The notes beneath the pieces were generated by a model. It saw only the letters and a program-made list of their open reading frames with translations. It searched no databases and was not told where the DNA came from. This document shows, piece by piece, positions 53,795 through 62,461 of a DNA stretch of 64,000 nucleotides. The stretch comes from CBDCUQ01 sp965222835 (GTDB lineage Bacteria; Pseudomonadota; Alphaproteobacteria; Rhizobiales; Hyphomicrobiaceae). Within the stretch, counting starts at the first letter, position 1, and each line of letters opens with the position of its first letter. The position numbers and the translations under genes are program-made. Location of the stretch: assembly GCA_965222835.1 (NCBI GenBank), contig CBDCUQ010000004.1, positions 1,364,001 to 1,428,000 on the forward strand, written 5' to 3'.

Positions 53795-55240
53795 TCACAA
53801 CCCGCCCATATAGACGTATTTCATCTCCAGGAATTCTTCGATCCCGTGGTGCGAGCCCTCGCGGCCCAGGCCACTCTCTTTGACACCTCCGAAGGGCGCA
53901 AGCTCATTCGAAAAAATCCCCTCGTTGAGACTGACAATACCGTATTCCAACGCCTCAGAGACGCGCCAGGCCCGGCCTACGTCGCGCGTGTAGAAATAGG
54001 ATGCCAGGCCGAAGGGTGTTGCGTTGGCGGCCGAGATCACCTCATCCTCGGTGTCGAACTTAAAGAGAGGTGCAACGGGCCCGAATGTTTCTTCCTGTGC
54101 GACGCGCATATCTTGCGTCACGTTCGTCAGGATGGTCGGTTCGAAAAAGGTGCGGCCGAGCGCGTGTCTCTTGCCGCCGCACACGACCTTGGCGCCTTTT
54201 TTGACCGCATCAGCGATGTGCGCCTCCACTTTTTTGACGGCCACCTCATTGATGAGGGGGCCTTGCGTGATTCCGGCCTCTGTACCGTGGCCGATCTTGA
54301 GCTTGGCGACCTCCGCGCCGAGTTTTTGGGCAAAAGCTTCATAGATGCCGGCCTGTACATAAATGCGGTTGGCACACACGCAAGTCTGTCCGGCGTTCCG
54401 GTACTTGGATGCCATGGCGCCGGCAACGGCTTCTTCGAGGTCGGCGTCATCGAAGACGATGAAGGGGGCGTTGCCGCCAAGCTCCAGACCGAGCTTTTTC
54501 ACGGTGGAGGCACATTGGCGCATCAGGATCTTACCGACCTCGGTGGAGCCTGTGAAAGTGACCATGCGCACCAGCGGGTTTTCCGTCAGCTCCTTGCCGA
54601 CGGGGATGGGATCCAGCGCGGTTACTACGTTGAGCACGCCTTTGGGGACACCCGCCTCTTCGGCTAAAGCGGTGAGGGCCAGCGCAGTGAGCGGAGTATC
54701 TTCGGCGGGCTTCACCACGGCTGTGCAACCCGCCGCAAGAGCCGGTGTTACCTTTCGGGTGATCATGGCGCAGGGAAAATTCCATGGCGTGATCGCTGCG
54801 ACGACCCCGATTGGTTGTTTCAAGACGACGATCCGCGCATCCTGTTTGGGCGAGGGAATTGTCTCGCCATGAATGCGTTTTGCCTCCTCCGCAAAGAATT
54901 CGACGAAGCTTGCCCCGTACAGGATCTCGCCTTTTGCCTCGGCCAGCGGCTTGCCTTGCTCGCGTGTCAGGATCAATGCAAGATCGTCGGCGTGTGCGAT
55001 AATGAGCTCGTACCAACGGCGCAGGATCTGCGACCGCTCTTTGGCAAGGCGACTGCTCCAGCCGGCCAACGCCCGGTGTGCCGCCTCCACGGCCTGGCGC
55101 GTTTCTTTTGCGCCCAACGCCGGGACTTTGGCGAGTTCCTCACCAGTTGCCTTATCAAGCACGGAACATGTTGGGGTCCCGGTCCAGGCGCCATCGATGA
55201 AGGCCTGAGATCGCATGCGCGAGACCAATGACTTATCCAT
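53795..55240 (-). CDS. gabD: NAD(P)+-dependent succinate-semialdehyde dehydrogenase (GabD-like)
   Basis: A 481-residue aldehyde dehydrogenase. The catalytic C287 lies in NAGQTCVCANR, where the second cysteine C289 is also usual for GabD; E253 is in GLELGGNAPF and N154 in ITPWNFPCAM. The closing FGGVKESGLGREGSHHGIEEFLEMKYV is the GabD pattern. It would oxidise succinate semialdehyde to succinate and could finish the polyamine/GABA route found elsewhere in the window. The ATG at 55240 is used because it begins the family-like MDKSLVSRM; GGGAAA lies seven bases before. Glutarate semialdehyde is the alternative substrate. Confidence 0.9.
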   Translation of the reverse strand: MDKSLVSRMRSQAFIDGAWTGTPTCSVLDKATGEELAKVPALGAKETRQAVEAAHRALAGWSSRLAKERSQILRRWYELIIAHADDLALILTREQGKPLAEAKGEILYGASFVEFFAEEAKRIHGETIPSPKQDARIVVLKQPIGVVAAITPWNFPCAMITRKVTPALAAGCTAVVKPAEDTPLTALALTALAEEAGVPKGVLNVVTALDPIPVGKELTENPLVRMVTFTGSTEVGKILMRQCASTVKKLGLELGGNAPFIVFDDADLEEAVAGAMASKYRNAGQTCVCANRIYVQAGIYEAFAQKLGAEVAKLKIGHGTEAGITQGPLINEVAVKKVEAHIADAVKKGAKVVCGGKRHALGRTFFEPTILTNVTQDMRVAQEETFGPVAPLFKFDTEDEVISAANATPFGLASYFYTRDVGRAWRVSEALEYGIVSLNEGIFSNELAPFGGVKESGLGREGSHHGIEEFLEMKYVYMGGL

Positions 55241-55427
55241 GACGTTTTCCCGGATAACACCTCGTCTCGGGGTCTCAAGCGACACCCGGGGGGCCCACCG
55301 GTCCTCCGGCAGGCATCTGCGTCATCTGTCTAGGCCCCCACCAGTGGTGTTTCAAGATGTCTTGCAGCCACCCAATGACAGCCCGGGCGCGGTTACGTTA
55401 CGCTCGGCCCATCATAGAGGAGCATTC

Positions 55428-56120
55428 ATGCACGGCCTCACTCTCGTGTTCGACCTCGATGGAACGCTGGTCGATACGGCGCCTGACCTAGCGGGCGCGA
55501 CGAATCACGCGCTGCAGGACGTCGGACTTGCCCCTGTTACCACGGCCTCCCTGCGGCCTTGGGTCAGCTTCGGTGCGCGGCGAATGATCGTCGAAGCCCT
55601 TGCAATGTCGAAAATGGTTTTGACGGATCCTGAGGTTGACAAACTGCTCGATCGCTTCCTCGCCTACTACGAAGCGAACATCGCGCGTGAAAGCCGACCC
55701 TTTGCCGGTTGCGTCGAGGTCATTGATCGGTTCCGCTTGGCCGGGTGCCGCCTTGCCGTCTGCACGAACAAGCGCGAAGCTTTGTCGCGCAGTCTGCTCA
55801 CGGCTCTCGGCATGCTTGACGCTTTTCATGGGCTTGCCGGGCGTGACACGTTTGCCAACGCCAAGCCGCATCCGGATCACGTCTTGGGCGCGATCCGTCT
55901 TGCTCGAGGCCGCTTCGACCGCGCGATTATGATCGGCGACAGCAAGGTCGATATCGATGCGGCGCGCGCAGCGGGGATCCCCGTCGTCGGCTGCAGCTTC
56001 GGCTATTCGGACAAACCGGTACGTGACTTGGCACCGGACCGTGTCGTCGACGGATATGCCGAATTGGAGGCAATCATTGGACATCTCGCCGCGACGCGCG
56101 TTGCGACAGAGCAACTGTGA
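55428..56120 (+). CDS. gph: Phosphoglycolate phosphatase (HAD superfamily)
   Basis: A 230-residue HAD-type phosphatase. The nucleophile D9 and general acid D11 are in LVFDLDGTLVDTAPDL; motif II is in AVCTNKREA and motif III/IV in KPHPDHVLGA and MIGDSKVDIDAARAAG. It would remove phosphate from 2-phosphoglycolate. GAGGAG six bases before the ATG at 55428 marks the start; the long upstream open frame is not coding. It is divergent from the gabD gene and close to rpiA, an arrangement common in alphaproteobacteria. Confidence 0.92.
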   Translation: MHGLTLVFDLDGTLVDTAPDLAGATNHALQDVGLAPVTTASLRPWVSFGARRMIVEALAMSKMVLTDPEVDKLLDRFLAYYEANIARESRPFAGCVEVIDRFRLAGCRLAVCTNKREALSRSLLTALGMLDAFHGLAGRDTFANAKPHPDHVLGAIRLARGRFDRAIMIGDSKVDIDAARAAGIPVVGCSFGYSDKPVRDLAPDRVVDGYAELEAIIGHLAATRVATEQL

Positions 56121-56257
56121 TGTGGTTCTTCAACAGATTCTGGAATAGGCTTCAACGGAAGCGCGGCATCCGGCCTATCTGCGGCCATAATCAGGACCGA
56201 GTCTGTCGCTTGGTTTCGGCGGGTTCAGTCCCGCTTCTCAACGGAAGGAAAGTTACG

Positions 56258-56515
56258 ATGATGAAACGTCTGGCCCTTGCTGCAGCATTGAGCCTCGCCG
56301 CTGCCGGAATGGCGCAGGCCGGAGACGCACCGAAAAGCGCCGAGGACTGCTTCAAGATGTCCGGGGACCTCTTTGAAACAGCAGCCAATGTCTCCGACGA
56401 TAAGAAGGAAAAGCTCGAGGGCATGTTCGAGAAGCTTGAAGGCCATTGCGATGCCGGCCAGTTTCCGGAGGCGGCTGCAGCGGCAGATGAGATCAAAGCC
56501 TCGATCAGCAAATAG
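56258..56515 (+). CDS. Small secreted protein, unknown function
   Basis: An 85-residue protein with signal peptide MKRLALAAALSLAAAGMAQAG (two ATGs in a row at 56258 and 56261). The mature part, about 60 residues, is acidic and helical: CFKMSGDLFETAANVSDDKKEKLEGMFEKLEGHC, with two cysteines, and ends DEIKASISK. GGAAGGAAAG lies upstream. It is followed by a strong terminator. The frame is open to 56117, but that part has no protein features. Confidence 0.75.
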   Translation: MMKRLALAAALSLAAAGMAQAGDAPKSAEDCFKMSGDLFETAANVSDDKKEKLEGMFEKLEGHCDAGQFPEAAAAADEIKASISK

Positions 56516-56541
56516 GCGGCTGATTAGTATGTTGGATATGG

Positions 56542-56569
56542 AAGACGGCCGGCATCCGGCCGTCTTTTT
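56542..56569 (+). terminator. Rho-independent terminator
   Basis: AAGACGGCCGG (56542-56552) pairs perfectly with CCGGCCGTCTT (56556-56566) around a three-base loop and is followed by a T run. It ends the 56258 gene. Confidence 0.92.
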
Positions 56570-56670
56570 CTTATTTTCTGCTATTTTTTAACGTGTTAGC
56601 TGGCCATTACCTATCTTATAACGCCGGGGGTGCATTTACCCCCGGGTTACACACTGACCGTTCGAGAGGT

Positions 56671-56699
56671 TTGACAGACCCCGGTTCATCACCCATGTT
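56671..56699 (+). promoter_or_regulatory. Promoter of topA
   Basis: TTGACA (56671-56676) and CATGTT (56694-56699) are 17 bases apart, about 95 bases before the topA start. The -35 box is perfect, the -10 box weaker. Confidence 0.5.
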
Positions 56700-56796
56700 C
56701 CGGCGCCTCGGAGACGGTTGATCGCAACGCTTGATTGCATCACCGAGTCCCTTCCCGTGCTCTTCCGGCCGAAAATTTCAAGGTAGATCGCAACAC

Positions 56797-59562
56797 ATGA
56801 ATGTCGTCATTGTCGAATCCGCTGCCAAGGCCAAGACGATCAACAAGTACCTGGGCTCCGGATACAAAGTCATTGCTTCGTTCGGCCACGTGCGCGATCT
56901 GCCTTCGAAGGACGGATCGGTCGAACCCGACAACGATTTTGCAATGCACTGGGAGGTTGACTCCGGTTCCAAGAAGGTCATCCGCGAGATCGCCGAGGCG
57001 GTCAAGAAAGCGGACAAGCTGATCCTGGCGACCGACCCCGATCGGGAGGGCGAAGCCATCTCCTGGCATCTCCTCGATATCCTGGCGCAGAAAAAGGCGC
57101 TCAAGACAGGAACCGAGATCGAACGGGTCGCTTTCAATGCCATCACCAAACAGGCGATTCTGGCAGCGCTTGCCGACCCGCGCAAAATCGATCAACCGCT
57201 TGTCGAAGCCTATCTGGCGCGGCGTGCGCTCGACTATCTCGTCGGATTTACACTGTCGCCGGTGCTTTGGCGAAAACTTCCAGGAGCGCGTTCGGCAGGA
57301 CGCGTGCAGTCGGTTGCTCTGCGCCTCGTGTGCGACCGTGAGGCGGAGATTGAAGCCTTCAAGACCGACGAATACTGGACCATCGAGGCCTTGTTGAAGA
57401 CGACAAAGAACGAGGACGTGAAGGCGCGCCTCACCGCAGTTGATGGCACGACACTCAAGAAGCTCGACATTAAGGACGAGGCATCGGCGCTCGCCATCAA
57501 GGCGGCCATTGAAAAGAGCGACTTCAAGATTGCAACGGTCGACAAGAAGGCGGTGAAGCGCAATCCCTATCCGCCGTTCATGACGTCGTCGTTGCAGATG
57601 GATGCTTCGCGCAAGCTTGGCTTCTCCGCCAAGCAGACGATGAACGTCGCCCAGCGGCTTTACGAGGGTGTCGACATCGGCGGCGAAACAACCGGCCTCA
57701 TCACCTATATGCGTACGGATGGCGTGACCATCATACCGGAAGCGATCAATTCCATCCGCGGCGTCATCGCTGATCAGTACTCGCAAAAGTATGTTGCGCC
57801 GTTCATTCGCGAATACAAAACCAAGGCGAAGAACGCCCAGGAAGCGCACGAGGCGATCCGTCCGACCGACCCGCGGCGTACGCCCGACAGTGTTCGAAAG
57901 TTCCTCGAAAAGGATCAAGCGGCACTTTATGAACTGATTTGGAAGCGCACGATTGCGAGCCAGATGGCGTCGGCTGACATCGAGCAGACAAGTGCGGCGA
58001 TCGAGGTCAAGGGGCGGGACGGCAAGGCCTATGGGTTGCGTGCAACGGGATCCGTCATTCAGTTCGATGGCTTTTTGAAACTTTACGAGGAAGGCCGCGA
58101 CGACCGCTTCCGTTACATTCAGAAAGGCAAGGACGACACTGAGGGCGACGACGACGGGGAACGGCGTCTGCCGCCCATCGCCGCCGGCGATCACTTGATG
58201 GACGAGGAGATCTCGGCCGATCAGCACTTCACGCAGCCGCCGCCGCGCTTTTCCGAGGCAAGCCTTGTCAAGCGTATGGAGGAGCTTGGTATCGGGCGCC
58301 CGTCGACGTACGCATCCACGCTCGCGGTTCTGCAAGACCGCGATTATATGCGCATCGAGAAGAAGCGCCTTATTCCCGAGGACAAGGGGCGGTTGGTCAT
58401 CGCCTTCCTCGAAAGCTTTTTTATGCATTACGTGGAGTATGACTTCACGGCGAGCCTTGAAGAGAAACTTGACCTCATTTCCAATGACGAGCTCAAGTGG
58501 AAGGACGTGTTGCGCGAATTCTGGCGCGACTTCACGGCAGCGATCGCCGAGATCAAGGATCTGCGTGTCGGCGAGGTTCTGGACGCGCTCAATGACATGC
58601 TGGGGCCGCATGTGTTTCCCGACAAGGGTGACGGCAGCGATCCGCGTGCCTGCCCGAAATGCGCAAGCGGGCGTCTTTCCCTCAAGATCTCGGGCAAGTT
58701 TGGTGCCTTTATTGGTTGCGAGAACTATCCCGACTGCAATTTCACGCGTCAGCTGTCTGTCTCCAACGACGAAGCGGCCGCCGGTGACCGGGAATTGGGC
58801 GTTGATCCAGATTCAGGGCTGCCCGTGCTTTTGAAGACCGGGCGCTTTGGTCCCTATCTTCAGCTCGGTGAGGGCTCGAAGGACGAAAAGCCGAAACGCG
58901 CTTCCATACCGAAGGGTATGAGCGCGGCAGCCGTGGACCTTGAAAAAGCTCTGCAACTTCTGTCTCTGCCGCGAACGGTTGGAACTCATCCCGAAACCGG
59001 GACTCCAATCACGGCCGGCCTGGGCCGGTTCGGGCCCTTTGTTTTGCATGATGGCACCTACGCCAATCTTGCCGATGCCGAGGAAGTCTTCTCAGTAGGC
59101 CTCAACCGTGCCGTGACGCTGCTTGCCGAAAAGCGTGCGGGCGGGGGGAAGGGCCGGTTCGGGCGCGGGGCCGTGGCGAAGAAAGTCCTCAAGGATCTTG
59201 GCGAGCATCCGGTGGAAGGCGGCAAGATTGAAGTCCTTGACGGCCGCTACGGACCTTATGTGACCCACAACAAGGTCAATGCGACCGTGCCCAAGGGAAG
59301 AGTTCCGGAAGATTTGACGCTGGATGAGGCCATCGCGCTTCTCAATGAGCGCATCGCCAAGGGCGGCGGCAAGAAGGCGACGCGTAAGAAGGCCGCTACG
59401 AAGCCCAAGGCGGAAAAGCCGGCATCTGACGCCAAATCGAAGACGGCGAAGGGCACGACGGCCAAGACAAAAACCGCGAAGACCAAAACGGCGAAAAAAG
59501 CTTCCCCGGCGCCCAAGAAGGCTGCGGCCAAAAAGAAGTCTAAGGCCGCTGCGGATAGTTAA
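56797..59562 (+). CDS. topA: DNA topoisomerase I
   Basis: A 921-residue type IA topoisomerase that relaxes negative supercoils. The Toprim domain starts MNVVIVESAAKAKTINKYLG and includes ATDPDREGEAISWHL. The active-site tyrosine is Y304 in GLITYMRTDG. One Cys4 zinc ribbon (CPKCASGRLS...GCENYPDC) lies about 620-650, followed by further topoisomerase C-terminal repeats (KTGRFGPYLQLG, GRFGPFVLHDGTYANL, LDGRYGPYVTHNKV). The last 65 residues are a Lys/Ala/Thr-rich tail, typical of alphaproteobacteria and probably DNA-binding. The ATG at 56797 begins at the conserved start. Confidence 0.97.
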   Translation: MNVVIVESAAKAKTINKYLGSGYKVIASFGHVRDLPSKDGSVEPDNDFAMHWEVDSGSKKVIREIAEAVKKADKLILATDPDREGEAISWHLLDILAQKKALKTGTEIERVAFNAITKQAILAALADPRKIDQPLVEAYLARRALDYLVGFTLSPVLWRKLPGARSAGRVQSVALRLVCDREAEIEAFKTDEYWTIEALLKTTKNEDVKARLTAVDGTTLKKLDIKDEASALAIKAAIEKSDFKIATVDKKAVKRNPYPPFMTSSLQMDASRKLGFSAKQTMNVAQRLYEGVDIGGETTGLITYMRTDGVTIIPEAINSIRGVIADQYSQKYVAPFIREYKTKAKNAQEAHEAIRPTDPRRTPDSVRKFLEKDQAALYELIWKRTIASQMASADIEQTSAAIEVKGRDGKAYGLRATGSVIQFDGFLKLYEEGRDDRFRYIQKGKDDTEGDDDGERRLPPIAAGDHLMDEEISADQHFTQPPPRFSEASLVKRMEELGIGRPSTYASTLAVLQDRDYMRIEKKRLIPEDKGRLVIAFLESFFMHYVEYDFTASLEEKLDLISNDELKWKDVLREFWRDFTAAIAEIKDLRVGEVLDALNDMLGPHVFPDKGDGSDPRACPKCASGRLSLKISGKFGAFIGCENYPDCNFTRQLSVSNDEAAAGDRELGVDPDSGLPVLLKTGRFGPYLQLGEGSKDEKPKRASIPKGMSAAAVDLEKALQLLSLPRTVGTHPETGTPITAGLGRFGPFVLHDGTYANLADAEEVFSVGLNRAVTLLAEKRAGGGKGRFGRGAVAKKVLKDLGEHPVEGGKIEVLDGRYGPYVTHNKVNATVPKGRVPEDLTLDEAIALLNERIAKGGGKKATRKKAATKPKAEKPASDAKSKTAKGTTAKTKTAKTKTAKKASPAPKKAAAKKKSKAAADS

Positions 59563-60109
59563 GGTTCACTCCCTCGCCTGGAGTAGCTGCGGGATGCAAG
59601 CGAGAGCACGCGGATAGCCGATCTTTAGCGCCTCTGTGTTTTGCCAGCACAATCCAAACAAACTGGCGTGCTCCCAGTTTTCAGCAACCAAAATTAATTG
59701 ACGTCGCGGATTTGGCGTAGGCCGACACTCGTTTCATCTGCGTCCCGACCACCAACCCTGGGCTGGTGTGTCAACAACGCTCGAAAACTGACCGAGTCGA
59801 CATGTTCGAGCCATGGGCTGCGCGCAGCCCATGATACTTTTGCGCACTTCGAGCAAGGTGGTGATTGAGGGTCAAGCGGAGGACGTGGCGTGTTCAGTCT
59901 AAGCCTTTCTCAGAGTGGGCAAATGCAAAACAGGTTAACGTCTGGCAGTCAGCCGTGCGCCCTGTCGCGTTGAATGGCCTATCAGAAATCACCAAGATTC
60001 CTTTCGAAGAATGGGAGATCCAAGGGGTTGCACTCTTTCTGAATCTTGTAGACGGCACAGATCTTGCGGGTCGCCTGGCTGAAACGTCTAACTTGGGGAG
60101 AGTTCCGCA
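59563..60109. other. Intergenic region between topA and the cupin gene
   Basis: 547 bases. It contains a perfect 22-base palindrome (59812-59833, half-site CATGGGCTGCG). An open frame starting with TTG at 59865 runs into the cupin gene; its codons look partly protein-like, but it has no ribosome site. I do not call it a gene. GC content drops near the cupin gene. Confidence 0.45.
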
Positions 60110-61051
60110 ATGCCTCAAATCTTCCGGAATTTGCAGACCACAGAAGCCAGGTCTTTCGGCGATACCACATTGTCATTGCAGCACAATCTGGCCGATACGG
60201 GCCTATTTTCAGACGAAGCGCTGGTGGAATTGATCGAGAGGGCATCACGCGGCGACTACCACGTCAGTACGATGGACCCGCTGAGTTACGACCCAAGATC
60301 TCGTCGCGAGGGCGTGATAGAGGACCTGTCAGGCATGGAGGTTCTCGACGCAATTCGAAATGGCCACATTTGGCTCAATTTGAGAAACGTTGCGTCCCTA
60401 TCCGAGCCACATCGGCAAATTTTGGAGCAGATCTATAGTGAACTTGAAAGTCACTTCGAAGATTTCAAAAGTTTCAGTCGCCAGATGACGATTTTGATAT
60501 CCAGCCCGAATGTCCGGGTTGGTTATCACAGCGATGTTCCGGGGCAAACATTGTGGCAGGTTCGCGGGCGCAAACGCGTGTGGCTCTACCCTGACACCGC
60601 GCCATTCTTACCGCAGAATTCACTTGAAGATATCCTGCTTGGCGAGGCGCATGAGGTCAGTTTGACATACCGCCCTGAGTTTGACGCAAGCGCCCAGGTT
60701 TTAGATCTGGAACCGGGCGAAATGCTTACGTGGGCCCACAACGCGCCGCATCGAGTGGTTAATCATGATTGCCTAAATGTGTCGGTTACCACCGAACATT
60801 GGACACCAGCGCTTCGTAGGAATTACGCAGTCAATTTCGCAAATGGCTTGTTGCGCAGGAAACTAGGTTTTCAAACACTATCGCAAGATACGCATTCGGC
60901 CAGTTTCTATCCTAAACTAGCCCTTGCGGCGGCCTACAAACTCTCCGGATTGCAAAAACGGAATCGGCATGCAACCAAGATCGACTTTCGAGTTGATCCG
61001 GCGGCTCCGAGTGGATTCTGCAGCATTCCTGCATATGAACTTTGCAAGTAA
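60110..61051 (+). CDS. JmjC/cupin-like putative Fe(II) oxygenase
   Basis: A 313-residue cytoplasmic protein with a cupin-like (JmjC-type) core. The metal ligands expected for Fe(II)/2-oxoglutarate enzymes are present: H140 and D142 in GYHSDVPGQTLW and H214 in NAPHRVVNHD. WQVRGRKRVWLYP and EPGEMLTWAHNAPH are typical of bacterial cupin_8-type proteins. Substrate is unknown. The start is supported by GGGGAGAG seven bases before the ATG. It runs nine bases before the acyltransferase gene, on the same strand, and both seem lower in GC than topA, so they may have arrived together. Confidence 0.75.
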   Translation: MPQIFRNLQTTEARSFGDTTLSLQHNLADTGLFSDEALVELIERASRGDYHVSTMDPLSYDPRSRREGVIEDLSGMEVLDAIRNGHIWLNLRNVASLSEPHRQILEQIYSELESHFEDFKSFSRQMTILISSPNVRVGYHSDVPGQTLWQVRGRKRVWLYPDTAPFLPQNSLEDILLGEAHEVSLTYRPEFDASAQVLDLEPGEMLTWAHNAPHRVVNHDCLNVSVTTEHWTPALRRNYAVNFANGLLRRKLGFQTLSQDTHSASFYPKLALAAAYKLSGLQKRNRHATKIDFRVDPAAPSGFCSIPAYELCK

Positions 61052-61060
61052 GCAGATGTA

Positions 61061-62290
61061 GTGTCACACGTACTCGACAAACTGCCAAAAAACGAAATTG
61101 CGACCCTGCCTGACGCGGGCGATAAAGCAGACGCCGCCGCTCTGAGGGTCGATCTGTTGCGAACAGCAGAGCAGATTATGTCTCTCGCTTTTGACTGGCG
61201 CGAGTTAGCTTGTCGCTGCAAGGGTTCTTTCTTCTTCCAATCACCTGCCTGGTGTCAGCACGTCTTGAACGAATTGTCATCGGTGCACGCCGATGAAACA
61301 TTCGATCCGGTCGTCGTTACAGTTTGGAGGGACAAGACTCTGGTTGCGGTGTGGCCATTGTCTTTACGTAAGGAGTACGGCATTCGAATACTCACATCGT
61401 TGGCTGGCCCGTTCGATCAATATACTGACATGCTATGCGATGATTCAGAGGCGGGCGCCGAAATTGTAGGCCTTATTGTCAACTCGCTAAAACGGATGCT
61501 TCTTGCTGATGGCATGATACTGCGTAAGGTGCGCACGACCTCTGCGGTTCGAGGCCTCGAACGAAACGGCGCTACTGTCATCGATGAGGGCAGCCGCGCA
61601 CCGCAAGTCCAATTTGAGGAGGGGCAGCCGTTCTCCGACTTCATCGCCGGTGTCAATGCCAAGACCCGGAAGAATATCCGTAATTACAAAAACCGACTAA
61701 TGCGGAAGGGGCGGCTGGAGCATAAAGTTCTACGAGGTGCGGCAGTCGCTGAAGCACTTCGCACGTCGTTTTTGGCAAGACGTGATTGGCTTGATGATAA
61801 CGGCCTATCATCCGCCGGATTCCGCGATGCGAATTTCGAGAGAGTGGTGTGCAATTTGGCCGCAAACAATTCTCACGACCTTGGGCTGGTGGCCTTTGTG
61901 CTAACCTTCAACGGCAAGATGATCGCAATCCAATGGGGCTTCATCCATCAAGGCTGCTATCACGCCTATATGTCATCTCGGGACCCCGAATTTGAATCCT
62001 ATAGCATAGGACGCATCCACCTGCAGCTCGTTCTGGAGGAATGCCATAGACTGGGAGTAGTTGAGGTCGACCTTATGGTCCCCAATGCTCCTTACAAGCT
62101 GACATGGGCAACATCGACCGACGCTGTCGTCGATCTTGTTTGGCCTTGGTCTAAGCACGCTTATCTCAGAACAAAAGCATACGAGCAGTTTTTGCGTCCG
62201 CGCCTTAAGCATCTGGCTCGGCGACTACCTCACGCTTTACGGCGGCAGCTGATTTCACGGTTTAATGCTCCTGGGCCGAAAAACGCCTGA
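61061..62290 (+). CDS. BioF2/CelD-type acyltransferase (GNAT fold)
   Basis: A 409-residue protein of the BioF2/CelD acyltransferase family (Pfam PF13480 type), a double GNAT fold found in polysaccharide and cell-envelope clusters. Signs are KTRKNIRNYKNRLMRKGRLEH, VAFVLTFNGKMIAIQWGFIHQGCYHAYMSSRDPEF, the GRIHLQLVLEECHRLGVVEVDLM helix and KLTWATSTDAVVD. The C-terminus is Arg/Leu-rich and basic. It starts with GTG; the ribosome site is weak. It pairs with the cupin gene. No membrane segment. The acyl acceptor cannot be told. Confidence 0.8.
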   Translation: MSHVLDKLPKNEIATLPDAGDKADAAALRVDLLRTAEQIMSLAFDWRELACRCKGSFFFQSPAWCQHVLNELSSVHADETFDPVVVTVWRDKTLVAVWPLSLRKEYGIRILTSLAGPFDQYTDMLCDDSEAGAEIVGLIVNSLKRMLLADGMILRKVRTTSAVRGLERNGATVIDEGSRAPQVQFEEGQPFSDFIAGVNAKTRKNIRNYKNRLMRKGRLEHKVLRGAAVAEALRTSFLARRDWLDDNGLSSAGFRDANFERVVCNLAANNSHDLGLVAFVLTFNGKMIAIQWGFIHQGCYHAYMSSRDPEFESYSIGRIHLQLVLEECHRLGVVEVDLMVPNAPYKLTWATSTDAVVDLVWPWSKHAYLRTKAYEQFLRPRLKHLARRLPHALRRQLISRFNAPGPKNA

Positions 62291-62461
62291 TCACAACTGC
62301 CGTAGCTCAAGTTCGATGTCATGATGCTTGTGTCGCGGCCGCACAGTTTGGAAATGACCTGGAAAACCAAGTGCGCCTGTTGCCGCTTCATCGGCTGACA
62401 ACTGACCTTCTCGAAGATCAGAGATTTGTTCCGCGCGTTGGATCAACCAGACTTGCTCGCA

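Noticed and set aside
56131..56250. tRNA-like T arm near GGCGGGTTCAGTCCCGC
   Set aside because: The stem and loop sizes do not fit a T arm and no acceptor or anticodon arm can be built around it.
56740..58611. 623-residue open frame opposite topA
   Set aside because: Shadow of topA, whose catalytic motifs are complete on the plus strand.
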